64,000 nt of DNA. Source: a virus. This document shows positions 1 through 7,193 of this stretch, one piece after another. The stretch's first letter is position 1. Every line of letters starts with the position of its first letter. The position numbers and the translations under genes are program-made. The notes below the pieces were generated by a model. That model did no database searches, was not told where the DNA came from, and was given only the letters and a program-made list of their open reading frames with translations. Where the stretch lies: IMG/VR virus record IMGVR_UViG_3300020312_000068, positions 1 to 64,000 of that record; one strand, 5' to 3'.

Positions 1-2478
1 AACTGGTGGATCGGTCAAGTAGAGAATGATGGATCAGATCCAGATAATGATGGTTCTGCCCCTAAGGATTATGATTATACCAACAAGGTAAAATGTAGGA
101 TAGTAGGGTATCATAATCCAGATAAGGAGATACTACCTACTACTGATTTACCATGGGCCAGTTGTTTATTCCCTGTGATGTATGCACAGAGGAGTGGTAT
201 TGGTACTAACCAGCAATTACAAATAGGTTCATGGGTTGTTGGATTCTTTATGGATGGATCCTCATCTCAGTTACCTGTTATTATGGGTAGTATTCCTGAT
301 GAGAACCCTGATGGTGCCTATAAGAAGGAGGGTGAAGAGGGTAAAGGATACCAACCTATACTGGCACCTGACTATGATAAGTTAAAGCATGGTGAATCAG
401 GTGGTTCACAAGTTGGTGGTACTGCTGATACTGTTAAAGATAATGCTACTACTGGTAATAAAGAAGCAACAGATGATCAGGGAGGAGATACTGATGGTGA
501 AGAGTCAACTGTAAACCCACGTGGTAAGGCTTCTGGTCAAACCACAGCTATGGTTCAGGCTGACAAGAGGAAGAATTATGTTGTACATGTAGGTAATGGT
601 AAGTGTGGTACTCCTGCTGATGTAAAGATGAAGGGTGCCATTGGTGAATTACTAAAGTTTGCTAGAGGTATAGAGAAGAATGATGTAGATGAGTTTGTTG
701 ATAAGATCACTGGTGATATTGTAGATGTACGGGATGAGATAGATGCAGTATCAGAAAGGATACATGGTTTCATGGGTAGTGTCTTGGGTAATATTAAAGG
801 CACTGTGATGAAGGAGGCGAATGATTATATTCAGGGTGTTATTAATGATATTAAGATACCTGATCCAGATCTATTAGGTCCTGCTAAGAAGCAACTCAAA
901 AACGTATCTGATCTAATTAACTGTCTCTTCAAACAGATATTCAATGAGTTACTTGATGTTATTAAAGGTCTCCTTTCTGATTTACTCTCGCAAGTACTAG
1001 ATTCTGCTCTTTGCTTTATTCAGGATCTATTTGGAGAGTTGTTTGGCGATCTTATGAAAAAAATTCTTGATGGTTTAGAGACTGCTTTAGGTATTCTAGA
1101 CGGTGCACTTTCTGCTATCACTGGTGCTGCTGATATGATTCAAGGTCTTATGAGTAAGATTCTTGATCTTGTTGACCTAGTATGTGAAGGTGACCTATCT
1201 TGTGCTTTAGGACTATCTACATTCTCTACATCTGCTGGTCCTCAGGAGAGTGAGAATGATAAGATTAAGAAAGCCCAATCACAATATGGTTCAGCAGCAA
1301 AAGCAGCACTAGAGAAAGGAGGGGCTCAGATAGTTGGTACTGGTAAACCAAACTCTCGTGGCTTTACAACAGCGAAGAAACTTATTGGTGGCAAGTTTGT
1401 TAAGAAAGCCTTTAATACTGTAACTGGTGAGTTTGCTGATGTTGGTGCACCAGGCACAGGTATAAAATCAAGTTCATTTGAAAAAGGTAAGAGTTTAGTT
1501 GAGAAATGGGATAGTGTATACCCTATACGTGATTCAGATGGTAATATTAATTACGAGACTGTTAACTGTAGTCCAGCTAATCGTAATAAGAAACCATGTT
1601 TCCCTGAACTTATATGGGATAATGCTCAGTCTACATCTATCATTAAGGCACTACCTATCATTGATGATATTGGATCAATGGTTGGTGTGTTTATGAGAAA
1701 TAAGGGTTCTGGTATTAGTGCTACAGCCAAGGTTAGAGCCATGTTCACATGTAATGAACCAGAGGGAACGGGTGCATTATTGAAACCCGTTGTTAGCAAT
1801 GGTCAAATAGAAAAGGTTGTTGTGAATAAGACGGGTATTGGTTACGGGTTAGACCCAGACAACACATACTGTCCTAAAGAACAGGTTGTATACCTTATAC
1901 CTAATGTTGAGTTACAAGAGTATGCTGACGAGGGTGATCTATTATTCTTCCAGCCAGAATGGGGTGATGAGAACATTGCTAGGATGATGGTTATCGAGTA
2001 TAATTATCAGAATACTGGATATGCTGCTATCTCTACCTTAGAGAAGACAGATATTATACCAGAGGGTGTAGGATTACAGACCTTAGGTGGTACATTTAAG
2101 TTCACTCTTAACCCAGTTAAACAATTCTTTGATCTTGCTATACCTGCTACTGCTGTAGCAATATGGGCTCAGTGCTCAGATCTATTACCTGTATTAGATA
2201 CACTTGAGGTTATTAATGTAGGTAGAGATTATAAGGAACCTAAGATTAAAGTGGGTAAAGAAGAGGTTGGTTATGTCCCTGTAGATACTAAGGGCAGACT
2301 ATTAAAACCAGTTATAACCACTAGAACTGTAGGATTTGTTACACCTAGGGTTGTTGACTCATCAGGTACAGGAGCAAAGGTTGTTCCTACATATAATTAC
2401 GTTGGACCTAGCAAGTTTAATGAGATATATGAAACTAACACATACATCGACTGCGTAGGTCATCCAGAGATCAAATGA
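1..2478 (+). CDS. gp5: gp5-like baseplate hub protein, 5' end outside window
   Basis: The frame is open from base 1, so the start lies upstream; 825 residues are visible. The N-terminal ~110 residues resemble the OB-fold domain of T4-like/VgrG hub proteins (WASCLFPVMYAQRSG, SWVVGFFMDGSSSQLPVIMG, then IPDENPDG). A polar linker follows, then a long amphipathic, Gly/Leu/Ile-rich helical stretch around residues 240-400. Near residue 610 is a GIGY unit like the GSGY modules in other virion genes here. I see no T4-lysozyme motif, so the cell-wall hydrolase activity of T4 gp5 cannot be assumed. The gene overlaps the next by 4 nt (ATGA), and that product looks like the spike part. Family call is good; the exact T4 equivalence is inference. 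Confidence 0.8.
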   Translation, partial: NWWIGQVENDGSDPDNDGSAPKDYDYTNKVKCRIVGYHNPDKEILPTTDLPWASCLFPVMYAQRSGIGTNQQLQIGSWVVGFFMDGSSSQLPVIMGSIPDENPDGAYKKEGEEGKGYQPILAPDYDKLKHGESGGSQVGGTADTVKDNATTGNKEATDDQGGDTDGEESTVNPRGKASGQTTAMVQADKRKNYVVHVGNGKCGTPADVKMKGAIGELLKFARGIEKNDVDEFVDKITGDIVDVRDEIDAVSERIHGFMGSVLGNIKGTVMKEANDYIQGVINDIKIPDPDLLGPAKKQLKNVSDLINCLFKQIFNELLDVIKGLLSDLLSQVLDSALCFIQDLFGELFGDLMKKILDGLETALGILDGALSAITGAADMIQGLMSKILDLVDLVCEGDLSCALGLSTFSTSAGPQESENDKIKKAQSQYGSAAKAALEKGGAQIVGTGKPNSRGFTTAKKLIGGKFVKKAFNTVTGEFADVGAPGTGIKSSSFEKGKSLVEKWDSVYPIRDSDGNINYETVNCSPANRNKKPCFPELIWDNAQSTSIIKALPIIDDIGSMVGVFMRNKGSGISATAKVRAMFTCNEPEGTGALLKPVVSNGQIEKVVVNKTGIGYGLDPDNTYCPKEQVVYLIPNVELQEYADEGDLLFFQPEWGDENIARMMVIEYNYQNTGYAAISTLEKTDIIPEGVGLQTLGGTFKFTLNPVKQFFDLAIPATAVAIWAQCSDLLPVLDTLEVINVGRDYKEPKIKVGKEEVGYVPVDTKGRLLKPVITTRTVGFVTPRVVDSSGTGAKVVPTYNYVGPSKFNEIYETNTYIDCVGHPEIK

Positions 2479-3380
2479 CACAAGAATTATTCTCAGGTGG
2501 AAGCGTTACTCCTAACAATAATCCACAACATATAACTAAGTATCCAAAGAACTGGGTCATTACCACATCAGCTGGTCATGTACTTGAAATGGATAATACT
2601 GAGGATGGAGAGAGAATACGTCTACTCCACGGTAAATCAGGTAGTATCATAGAAATGGATGAGAATGATGATACATTTATCATCAGCAAAAGACACATAC
2701 ACCTAAATAGTGATGCTACTACGACCTTAAAGGTCGGAAAAGACAAACGCTCTGATAAATTAATCATTCAAGTTATCGGAGATGCTCACCTAAATGTGGA
2801 GGGAGACCTACACACAGAGGTTGAGGGTAATCGTTATGATCAGGTTGACGGTGATTACGAACTGAAGGTCAAGGGAGCAATATCCGTTGACTCAGCAACT
2901 AACATCGGTATCCTCTCAGACAATGAGCTTCGCATAAAAGCGAATACCATTAATAAAACCGCCACTTTTTATAATCTAAACATGCTTGCTGGTGGTGAGC
3001 TCAAAGAGGAGATACATGGCAACCGTGTGGTTAGCATGGATAAAGAGGGAGGTACCTTTGCTATTGAAAGTGCAGGGGATCTTCGATTTAATGTCAAAGG
3101 TTGTGAATACAACAACGTAGGTAGAAACTTATTTACAGAAGTCCAGGGCAAGATGAAAACCATTGCCCATGGCAACGATATTGATTGCATAGAAGGTGGT
3201 GCACCTTCTGGTATGAACGTTTCCAAAGCAGCAAATACAGGTTGGGAACTGAATACAGGCAGCACAGATGTACTAATAAACACAAACAACTTCACCATGT
3301 CAGCTAGTGGCAAGGGGTACATGTCTGCATCTGGGGACGAATTCAAAATCGACTGTAATAACGGTATCTATCTTAATTGA
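2475..3380 (+). CDS. Beta-helix spike-like baseplate protein
   Basis: This 301-residue protein is built of short repeating beta segments, such as HLNVEGDLHTEVEGNRYDQV and DYELKVKGAISVDSA. That periodicity is typical of the triple-stranded beta-helix of gp5 C-termini and VgrG spikes. It starts inside the end of the hub gene (ATGA overlap), which suggests coupled translation and that hub OB domain and spike are two polypeptides here. The PAAR protein encoded at 31208 would be expected to cap such a spike. The stop codon TGA lies inside the TTGACA of the promoter for the following auxiliary genes. Function is inferred from the repeats and the position. Confidence 0.65.
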   Translation: MTQELFSGGSVTPNNNPQHITKYPKNWVITTSAGHVLEMDNTEDGERIRLLHGKSGSIIEMDENDDTFIISKRHIHLNSDATTTLKVGKDKRSDKLIIQVIGDAHLNVEGDLHTEVEGNRYDQVDGDYELKVKGAISVDSATNIGILSDNELRIKANTINKTATFYNLNMLAGGELKEEIHGNRVVSMDKEGGTFAIESAGDLRFNVKGCEYNNVGRNLFTEVQGKMKTIAHGNDIDCIEGGAPSGMNVSKAANTGWELNTGSTDVLINTNNFTMSASGKGYMSASGDEFKIDCNNGIYLN

Positions 3381-3405
3381 CATTCTGACTTGAATGTCCT
3401 ATACT
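3377..3405 (+). promoter_or_regulatory. Host-like sigma-70 promoter for the auxiliary block
   Basis: TTGACA at 3377-3382 and TATACT at 3400-3405 are separated by exactly 17 bp, close to the sigma-70 consensus. The predicted start at about 3412 leaves only a few bases before the ATG at 3418, or about 15 before the in-frame ATG at 3427. It lies between a late virion gene and the ACP/oxygenase/CpeT block, so it probably drives that block early. Confidence 0.7.
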
Positions 3406-3417
3406 TAAGAAACTACC

Positions 3418-3714
3418 ATGTATGGTATGACAATCACTTCTGAACAGGCCAAGGTTCTCGTAGATTTCATCGATGACGAACTTGCTACATATGTTGAGAA
3501 GAAGGTTAAGGAAATTGATCTCTCGAAAGAGGGTGAAGCCTTTAAGTGCTATGAGACAACTCGCAGTGCTTTAATGGACATCAAAGGCTATGCCTTGGAT
3601 ATCGTAAAATATGCCAGTCAACATTCTGGCACAATGCGTACCCCAAATTCCTATCCTTTGCCCTATATTAAAGACGACACGACTGAAGACCCATGGCACA
3701 ATCACAGTACCTAG
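3418..3714 (+). CDS. Hypothetical protein (98 aa)
   Basis: Unrecognised small soluble protein and first gene after the host-like promoter at 3377. The N-terminal half is predicted helical with alternating acidic and basic residues (VDFIDDELATYVEKKVKEID); the C-terminus is polar and His/Pro-containing. An in-frame ATG at 3427 (MTITSEQ) is an alternative start that would give a normal short leader. It overlaps the next small gene by 22 nt in another frame, typical of tightly packed phage genes. Confidence 0.6.
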   Translation: MYGMTITSEQAKVLVDFIDDELATYVEKKVKEIDLSKEGEAFKCYETTRSALMDIKGYALDIVKYASQHSGTMRTPNSYPLPYIKDDTTEDPWHNHST

Positions 3715-3872
3715 CAAAATGCGTGGTGAACGTACCTGCTCGTAAATTTACCCTTCTTAGCGATACTGCTGAGGTCAAGGAAGTAAATTGCGAAACAGCA
3801 GATGAGTTCGAGAGAGTCTTGGACGTTGTTAGATCATCGTGCCAGACAGATGAAGTACAGTATGTTTATTAA
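3693..3872 (+). CDS. Hypothetical protein (59 aa)
   Basis: A short frame from ATG 3693 to TAA 3872. It begins [19 protein letters not shown] and ends with [11 protein letters not shown]. It fills the space between two neighbours: it overlaps the upstream gene by 22 nt and stops 2 nt before the ATG of the ACP-like gene. This spacing supports a real translated gene. No family recognised. Confidence 0.55.
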   Translation: MAQSQYLAKCVVNVPARKFTLLSDTAEVKEVNCETADEFERVLDVVRSSCQTDEVQYVY

Positions 3873-3874
3873 TT

Positions 3875-4318
3875 ATGTCACACGCGACAACTTTCGCTGA
3901 AATTAAAAGGATCCTAAGGGAAGCAAAACCTATTACTGATGATGTGCTACTTGAAGTGGCGAAGTTGGCTATTGGAGAAACTCTTGGAGAGAGAGTAGAT
4001 GAACTAGACAATCCTATAGGGTGGGACAGTAAGTTGGGCGATGACCTGATGCTGGACTCACTTGATATGGTTGAGTTAGTAATGTTTCTGGAGGAATGCT
4101 TTGCGGTTGAAATACCTGATGAAGACGCTGTTGACATCATTACTGTTGGTAATGCCTTGGAGGTCATCAAGCGCAATAAAAAGAACGCACCGTCAAAACG
4201 TAAGAAAGTTAACAAGAAGGCCAAGATAGCAAAGAATGTTCAAGAACAGATCGATGCTAAAGCTAAGGCACAGAAGGAACTGGATGATGAATTGGAAAAA
4301 GCGTTAGATGAAAACTAA
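3875..4318 (+). CDS. Acyl carrier protein-like protein with basic tail
   Basis: Residues ~20-100 read as an acyl carrier protein fold: a helical domain with [19 protein letters not shown], where Ser62 in DSL matches the Ser that receives 4'-phosphopantetheine, followed by [23 protein letters not shown], which matches helices II-III of ACPs. Typical ACPs are ~75-80 residues. This one is 147, with an extra N-terminus and a Lys-rich then Glu-rich charged tail after residue 100. ACPs tether acyl or peptidyl chains on a cofactor supplied by a holo-ACP synthase; no such synthase or ketosynthase is visible here, so host enzymes would be needed. It overlaps the next gene by 11 nt. The fold is well supported by motif; the role in a phage is unknown. 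Confidence 0.75.
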   Translation: MSHATTFAEIKRILREAKPITDDVLLEVAKLAIGETLGERVDELDNPIGWDSKLGDDLMLDSLDMVELVMFLEECFAVEIPDEDAVDIITVGNALEVIKRNKKNAPSKRKKVNKKAKIAKNVQEQIDAKAKAQKELDDELEKALDEN

Positions 4319-5054
4319 GAGGATATATTATAACTATGTGATGGGAGGTAGTGAGGAAGCATTTGGTGAGACAATGGAGCAAGACTTCTTTCCACCAGAT
4401 TACTTCAAAGAACCTACACCTGCTCTTAAAGGATATGATCAGAAGTATCGACATGCTAAATGTCCTGCTTGGAAGAACTATCATAAGAACACATGGGTAA
4501 TACATCAAACATTCCCAGTGGGAATGAAATACGAGTCTGAAAAACAATATCTGTCTACCAACCTAGGACAAGAAATTTTCGACCAGTATTTTATGCTAGG
4601 GGATGGATGGTTAGATGGTGAGTTCCCAGAGGTTCAGTTTAAACAAGGTTATTGTTTCTGGACTGAGGACTCTGATGTATGGATAGAACAATACCAACAT
4701 CCTGCTCTAACTCAACTGGGTTTGGTACAGATACCAGGAGCATTTCCTATATCTGTATGGCAAAGACCAGTTAACTTAGGGTTTACCATTCAGAAGTATG
4801 ATCAAACAATATGGTTGGAGAAAGATTTTCCACTATGTTATGTAAGATTCTCTAGTCAGAGAACTAGGGATGTAAAGTTTACACTAGAGAAGAAGACAGT
4901 TCCACAAGATGTACATAAGAAACAGTTACAAAACTTATGGCTTAAGGACTGGCACAATGGATTCTCATGGGATTTAATAAGAGAACGTTTACGTAAGGAG
5001 GAAGAGGCTGAGAAATCATGCCCAATCAATTTTCTATGGAACAAAAAGAAGTAG
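4308..5054 (+). CDS. Hypothetical protein (248 aa)
   Basis: Unrecognised soluble protein, rich in aromatic residues, with a Cys-Pro-Ala-Trp motif followed by [13 protein letters not shown] in the first third. The middle holds several Trp/Tyr/Phe-rich beta segments. The C-terminus is charged ([15 protein letters not shown]). It starts within the end of the ACP-like gene and overlaps the next gene by 37 nt, so it belongs to the same operon. A partner role with the ACP-like protein or the oxygenases is possible but nothing in the sequence shows it. Confidence 0.6.
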   Translation: MKTKRIYYNYVMGGSEEAFGETMEQDFFPPDYFKEPTPALKGYDQKYRHAKCPAWKNYHKNTWVIHQTFPVGMKYESEKQYLSTNLGQEIFDQYFMLGDGWLDGEFPEVQFKQGYCFWTEDSDVWIEQYQHPALTQLGLVQIPGAFPISVWQRPVNLGFTIQKYDQTIWLEKDFPLCYVRFSSQRTRDVKFTLEKKTVPQDVHKKQLQNLWLKDWHNGFSWDLIRERLRKEEEAEKSCPINFLWNKKK

Positions 5055-5302
5055 TTGAGTTACAACAAGAGTTTAGAGTCATTGACGGAATAGGGTGCTG
5101 TAAGGTATACTTCTTAAATGGAACTCCATTCACATTTGATGAGGACGTGGTACCTGAAGATTCTAAAGAAATTATGAATGCTGAAGAAAAACCGCACTTC
5201 ACCAACGAAGACCTATATAAAGGTAGTTCCTATCTTTTGGAAGAAGGATTCTTTTTAGAGAACCTTGTCGAAGAACTGAATGATCAAATTGATCAGGATT
5301 AA
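5018..5302 (+). CDS. Hypothetical acidic protein (94 aa)
   Basis: A small acidic protein, with a beta-prone first half (FRVIDGIGCCKVYFLNGTPF) and an acidic helical second half ending NDQIDQD. ATG 5018 lies inside the preceding gene; an in-frame ATG at 5036 (MEQKEVV) is an alternative start. No family recognised. It looks like a genuine member of the auxiliary operon because the coding frames chain closely. Confidence 0.5.
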   Translation: MPNQFSMEQKEVVELQQEFRVIDGIGCCKVYFLNGTPFTFDEDVVPEDSKEIMNAEEKPHFTNEDLYKGSSYLLEEGFFLENLVEELNDQIDQD

Positions 5303-5325
5303 CGCCACCAACCCCACGTGCTAAG

Positions 5326-5514
5326 ATGACGCTAAACACCGAATCGTTAACTAACGAAGTTAAACAGTTAAAAAAAGAGGTAGCCTATCTTAAGAATATA
5401 GTCTTAAATAGTACTTCCACATATACAGAAACACACTTTGAATACACTTCTTACCTGGATCACGCAGCGACTGAAATCGCTGAATACAAAAAACAAATAC
5501 CAAGCAGATACTAA
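5326..5514 (+). CDS. Small coiled-coil protein, possibly the first half of a frameshifted gene
   Basis: The 62-residue frame begins with a heptad-like coiled-coil segment (LTNEVKQLKKEVAYLKN). It overlaps the frame at 5438-5659 by 77 nt and contains a run of six A at 5488-5493 just before its stop. A +1 shift at that run would join the coiled coil to the basic C-terminal domain encoded by the next frame, giving one protein of about 110 residues. Either two overlapping genes, a programmed shift or a sequence error would explain this. Confidence 0.45.
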   Translation: MTLNTESLTNEVKQLKKEVAYLKNIVLNSTSTYTETHFEYTSYLDHAATEIAEYKKQIPSRY

Positions 5515-5659
5515 AATAGATAAGGAAAGGCAGCGTAAAGACAACCGTCGTGCTGCTAAAAGACTTATTAAAAACGCTAAAAAACACCCAGAATGGTATA
5601 CTGATCAAGAGATCTGGTTTGCCAAGAGGGTCAAAAAGGAGTTGAAACGGAAGAAGTGA
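5438..5659 (+). CDS. Small basic protein (73 aa as a separate frame)
   Basis: The C-terminal ~45 residues are strongly basic and look conserved-protein-like (RRAAKRLIKNAKKHPEWY, then DQEIWFAKRVKKEL). The only start in this frame is a TTG at 5438 inside the upstream gene with no clear ribosome site, so the true N-terminus may come from the 5326 frame through a shift. The stop overlaps the GTG start of the oxygenase gene. Nucleic-acid binding is plausible from charge alone. Confidence 0.45.
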   Translation: MNTLLTWITQRLKSLNTKNKYQADTKIDKERQRKDNRRAAKRLIKNAKKHPEWYTDQEIWFAKRVKKELKRKK

Positions 5660-6222
5660 ATCTAATTACATTATTTCCATCCCCAGTTTTATTACACAAG
5701 CCTAAACTGAGTACAAACTTATTAGAGTGGATAAAACAATATTATGAAACAGGAGAGCACGATAGCAATTCCTCATCTTGTGGATGGCATTCCAAGTATG
5801 ATCTACATGAAGATCAAGACTTCTTAGAACATTTTTTACTGCTACATGCTAATATAGCACATGCTATGTTAGATATAACCGATGCACCGTTTTACATAGC
5901 ATCGATGTGGGCTAACGTTAATAGTCCAGGCGATTTTAATATGTCTCACCTACATGCTGGTGTTGACTTCTCTGGAGTCTTATGGTTACAGACTCCAGAG
6001 AATTGTGGTACCTTGGTGTTTGAGAACGATAAAGCAATCACGAGATATAATTGGAAGATACCTGAGGACGTTAAAGATCAATATAATTTACATGACAGCA
6101 CATGGTTTAGACCTGAGGCAGGAACTATGCTTATATTCCCTGCTGATCTAAGACATAGAGTTGAAAGAAATATGTCTGAAGAGGATCGTATTAGTCTAGG
6201 GTTTAATATTAAATTGAGATGA
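5656..6222 (+). CDS. 2-oxoglutarate/Fe(II) oxygenase (TIGR02466-like)
   Basis: A 188-residue double-stranded beta-helix oxygenase. Visible elements are MSHLHAGVDFSGVLWLQTP (His98/His100/Asp104 region, iron ligands), then AGTMLIFPADLRHRV with distal His167, and EEDRISLGFNI with Arg178 for 2-oxoglutarate. This pattern matches the small putative oxygenases that are frequent in cyanophages. Such enzymes hydroxylate a substrate with O2 and 2-oxoglutarate; the substrate is unknown. The start is GTG at 5656 overlapping the previous stop, and the stop overlaps the next oxygenase gene (ATGA). The tandem with the next gene suggests related tasks. Confidence 0.8.
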   Translation: MNLITLFPSPVLLHKPKLSTNLLEWIKQYYETGEHDSNSSSCGWHSKYDLHEDQDFLEHFLLLHANIAHAMLDITDAPFYIASMWANVNSPGDFNMSHLHAGVDFSGVLWLQTPENCGTLVFENDKAITRYNWKIPEDVKDQYNLHDSTWFRPEAGTMLIFPADLRHRVERNMSEEDRISLGFNIKLR

Positions 6223-6749
6223 AAATATCTAATGGTGAAGTGAAGATCATTGATGATCTCATAACTACACAACAACAAATAGAATTATACGTAGAAGCAT
6301 GTAGTTTACCATATCAGTTACGTGGTAGTAATAAGTTTGACGTACAAGATTTAAAGACACAAAAGCCTGTATCATATGTTGATGAGCAGTGGTGTCACGA
6401 GAAATTCTTTAAGAATGGGATAGGTGATTACCTATCAGGGTTCTGTCCACCTAAGATAGATGGAGCCTATATTAATATGGGTCTTCATTCTGAGAACCCT
6501 GATGTTCATGTAGATAGTTCTATCAAAGGAGATAAGACACTACTATACTATATGAATAGAGAGTGGAAACATGAGTGGGGTGGTGAGACTATATTCTTAG
6601 ATGATAACTCTAATGAGATAGAATATATAACACCGTATGTACCAGGTAGAATAATAGTATTTGATTCTACTATCCCACATGCAGCAAGACAGCAGTCATT
6701 TGCTGGTCCTACATATCGGTTTACGTTAGCAATCAAGTTTAAATGTTAG
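6219..6749 (+). CDS. 2-oxoglutarate/Fe(II) oxygenase, prolyl-hydroxylase-like
   Basis: A 176-residue member of the 2OG-Fe(II) superfamily. The iron triad is visible as HVDSS (His97, Asp99) and IPHAARQ (His154), with Arg167 in YRFTLAIKF for the 2-oxoglutarate carboxylate. GGETIF and GRIIVFDS are the usual strands around the active site of P4H-like enzymes. It overlaps the oxygenase upstream by 4 nt and the CpeT-like gene downstream by 7 nt. The substrate cannot be told; P4H-type family members act on peptidyl proline or small molecules. Confidence 0.82.
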   Translation: MKISNGEVKIIDDLITTQQQIELYVEACSLPYQLRGSNKFDVQDLKTQKPVSYVDEQWCHEKFFKNGIGDYLSGFCPPKIDGAYINMGLHSENPDVHVDSSIKGDKTLLYYMNREWKHEWGGETIFLDDNSNEIEYITPYVPGRIIVFDSTIPHAARQQSFAGPTYRFTLAIKFKC

Positions 6750-7168
6750 AAGAATTCTTAGAATGGTTTGAGGGTAACTTTAACAACTGGGGTCAAGCAT
6801 CTAGTTGGCCATCTCACTATGCTCATGTATTGCTGACACATACTAGACTAGATGGAACTAAATTCTCATCATGTCAAAGATATAAGCATGATGGTAGAGA
6901 GTATAGAAATAAGGATATAGAGATAATAGAGAGAGATGGTGAGATCATAGCTCTTAATCCTGTAGCTGATATCCACTTCCGTAAAGAGGGTGATGCTTAT
7001 ATGGGCAGGAACTACAAATCACCTCTAGTTAATGGTGGATATCTTAGATCTGAGTGTATTTTGGAGAAAGATAAGTATACTGTGATCGATAGAGGCTATG
7101 ATGATAGTGGTAAACAGGTGTGGGGAAGTGAGTACGGTCCATTTGTCTTTGATAAAGAGTATAAATAA
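6743..7168 (+). CDS. cpeT: CpeT/CpcT-like phycobiliprotein lyase
   Basis: A 141-residue protein matching the CpeT/CpcT family: an N-terminal EFLEWFEGNFNNWGQA, then HYAHVLLTHTRL, a central beta-barrel with INPVAD-like and YMGRNYKSPLVNGGY segments, and a C-terminal GKQVWGSEYGPFVFDKEY. Host family members attach bilin chromophores to phycobiliproteins, and cyanophages often carry short versions. The phage protein is shorter than host lyases (~200 residues). It closes the auxiliary operon, and the late promoter for the next gene begins within its last codons. It strongly points to a cyanobacterial host. Confidence 0.85.
   Translation: MLEEFLEWFEGNFNNWGQASSWPSHYAHVLLTHTRLDGTKFSSCQRYKHDGREYRNKDIEIIERDGEIIALNPVADIHFRKEGDAYMGRNYKSPLVNGGYLRSECILEKDKYTVIDRGYDDSGKQVWGSEYGPFVFDKEYK
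7160..7167 (+). promoter_or_regulatory. T4-type late promoter octamer TATAAATA
   Basis: TATAAATA overlaps the end of cpeT and lies 26 nt before the GTG start at 7194. It matches the octamer used by the phage late sigma factor (gp55) in T4-like phages, and it marks the switch from auxiliary to virion genes. Confidence 0.75.
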
Positions 7169-7193
7169 CTTGAGAACTTAATGTAGGGTACGT

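Noticed and set aside
1-2478. T4-lysozyme domain expected in a gp5 protein
   Set aside because: No lysozyme-like catalytic segment was seen; the central part is a helical Gly/Leu-rich region.
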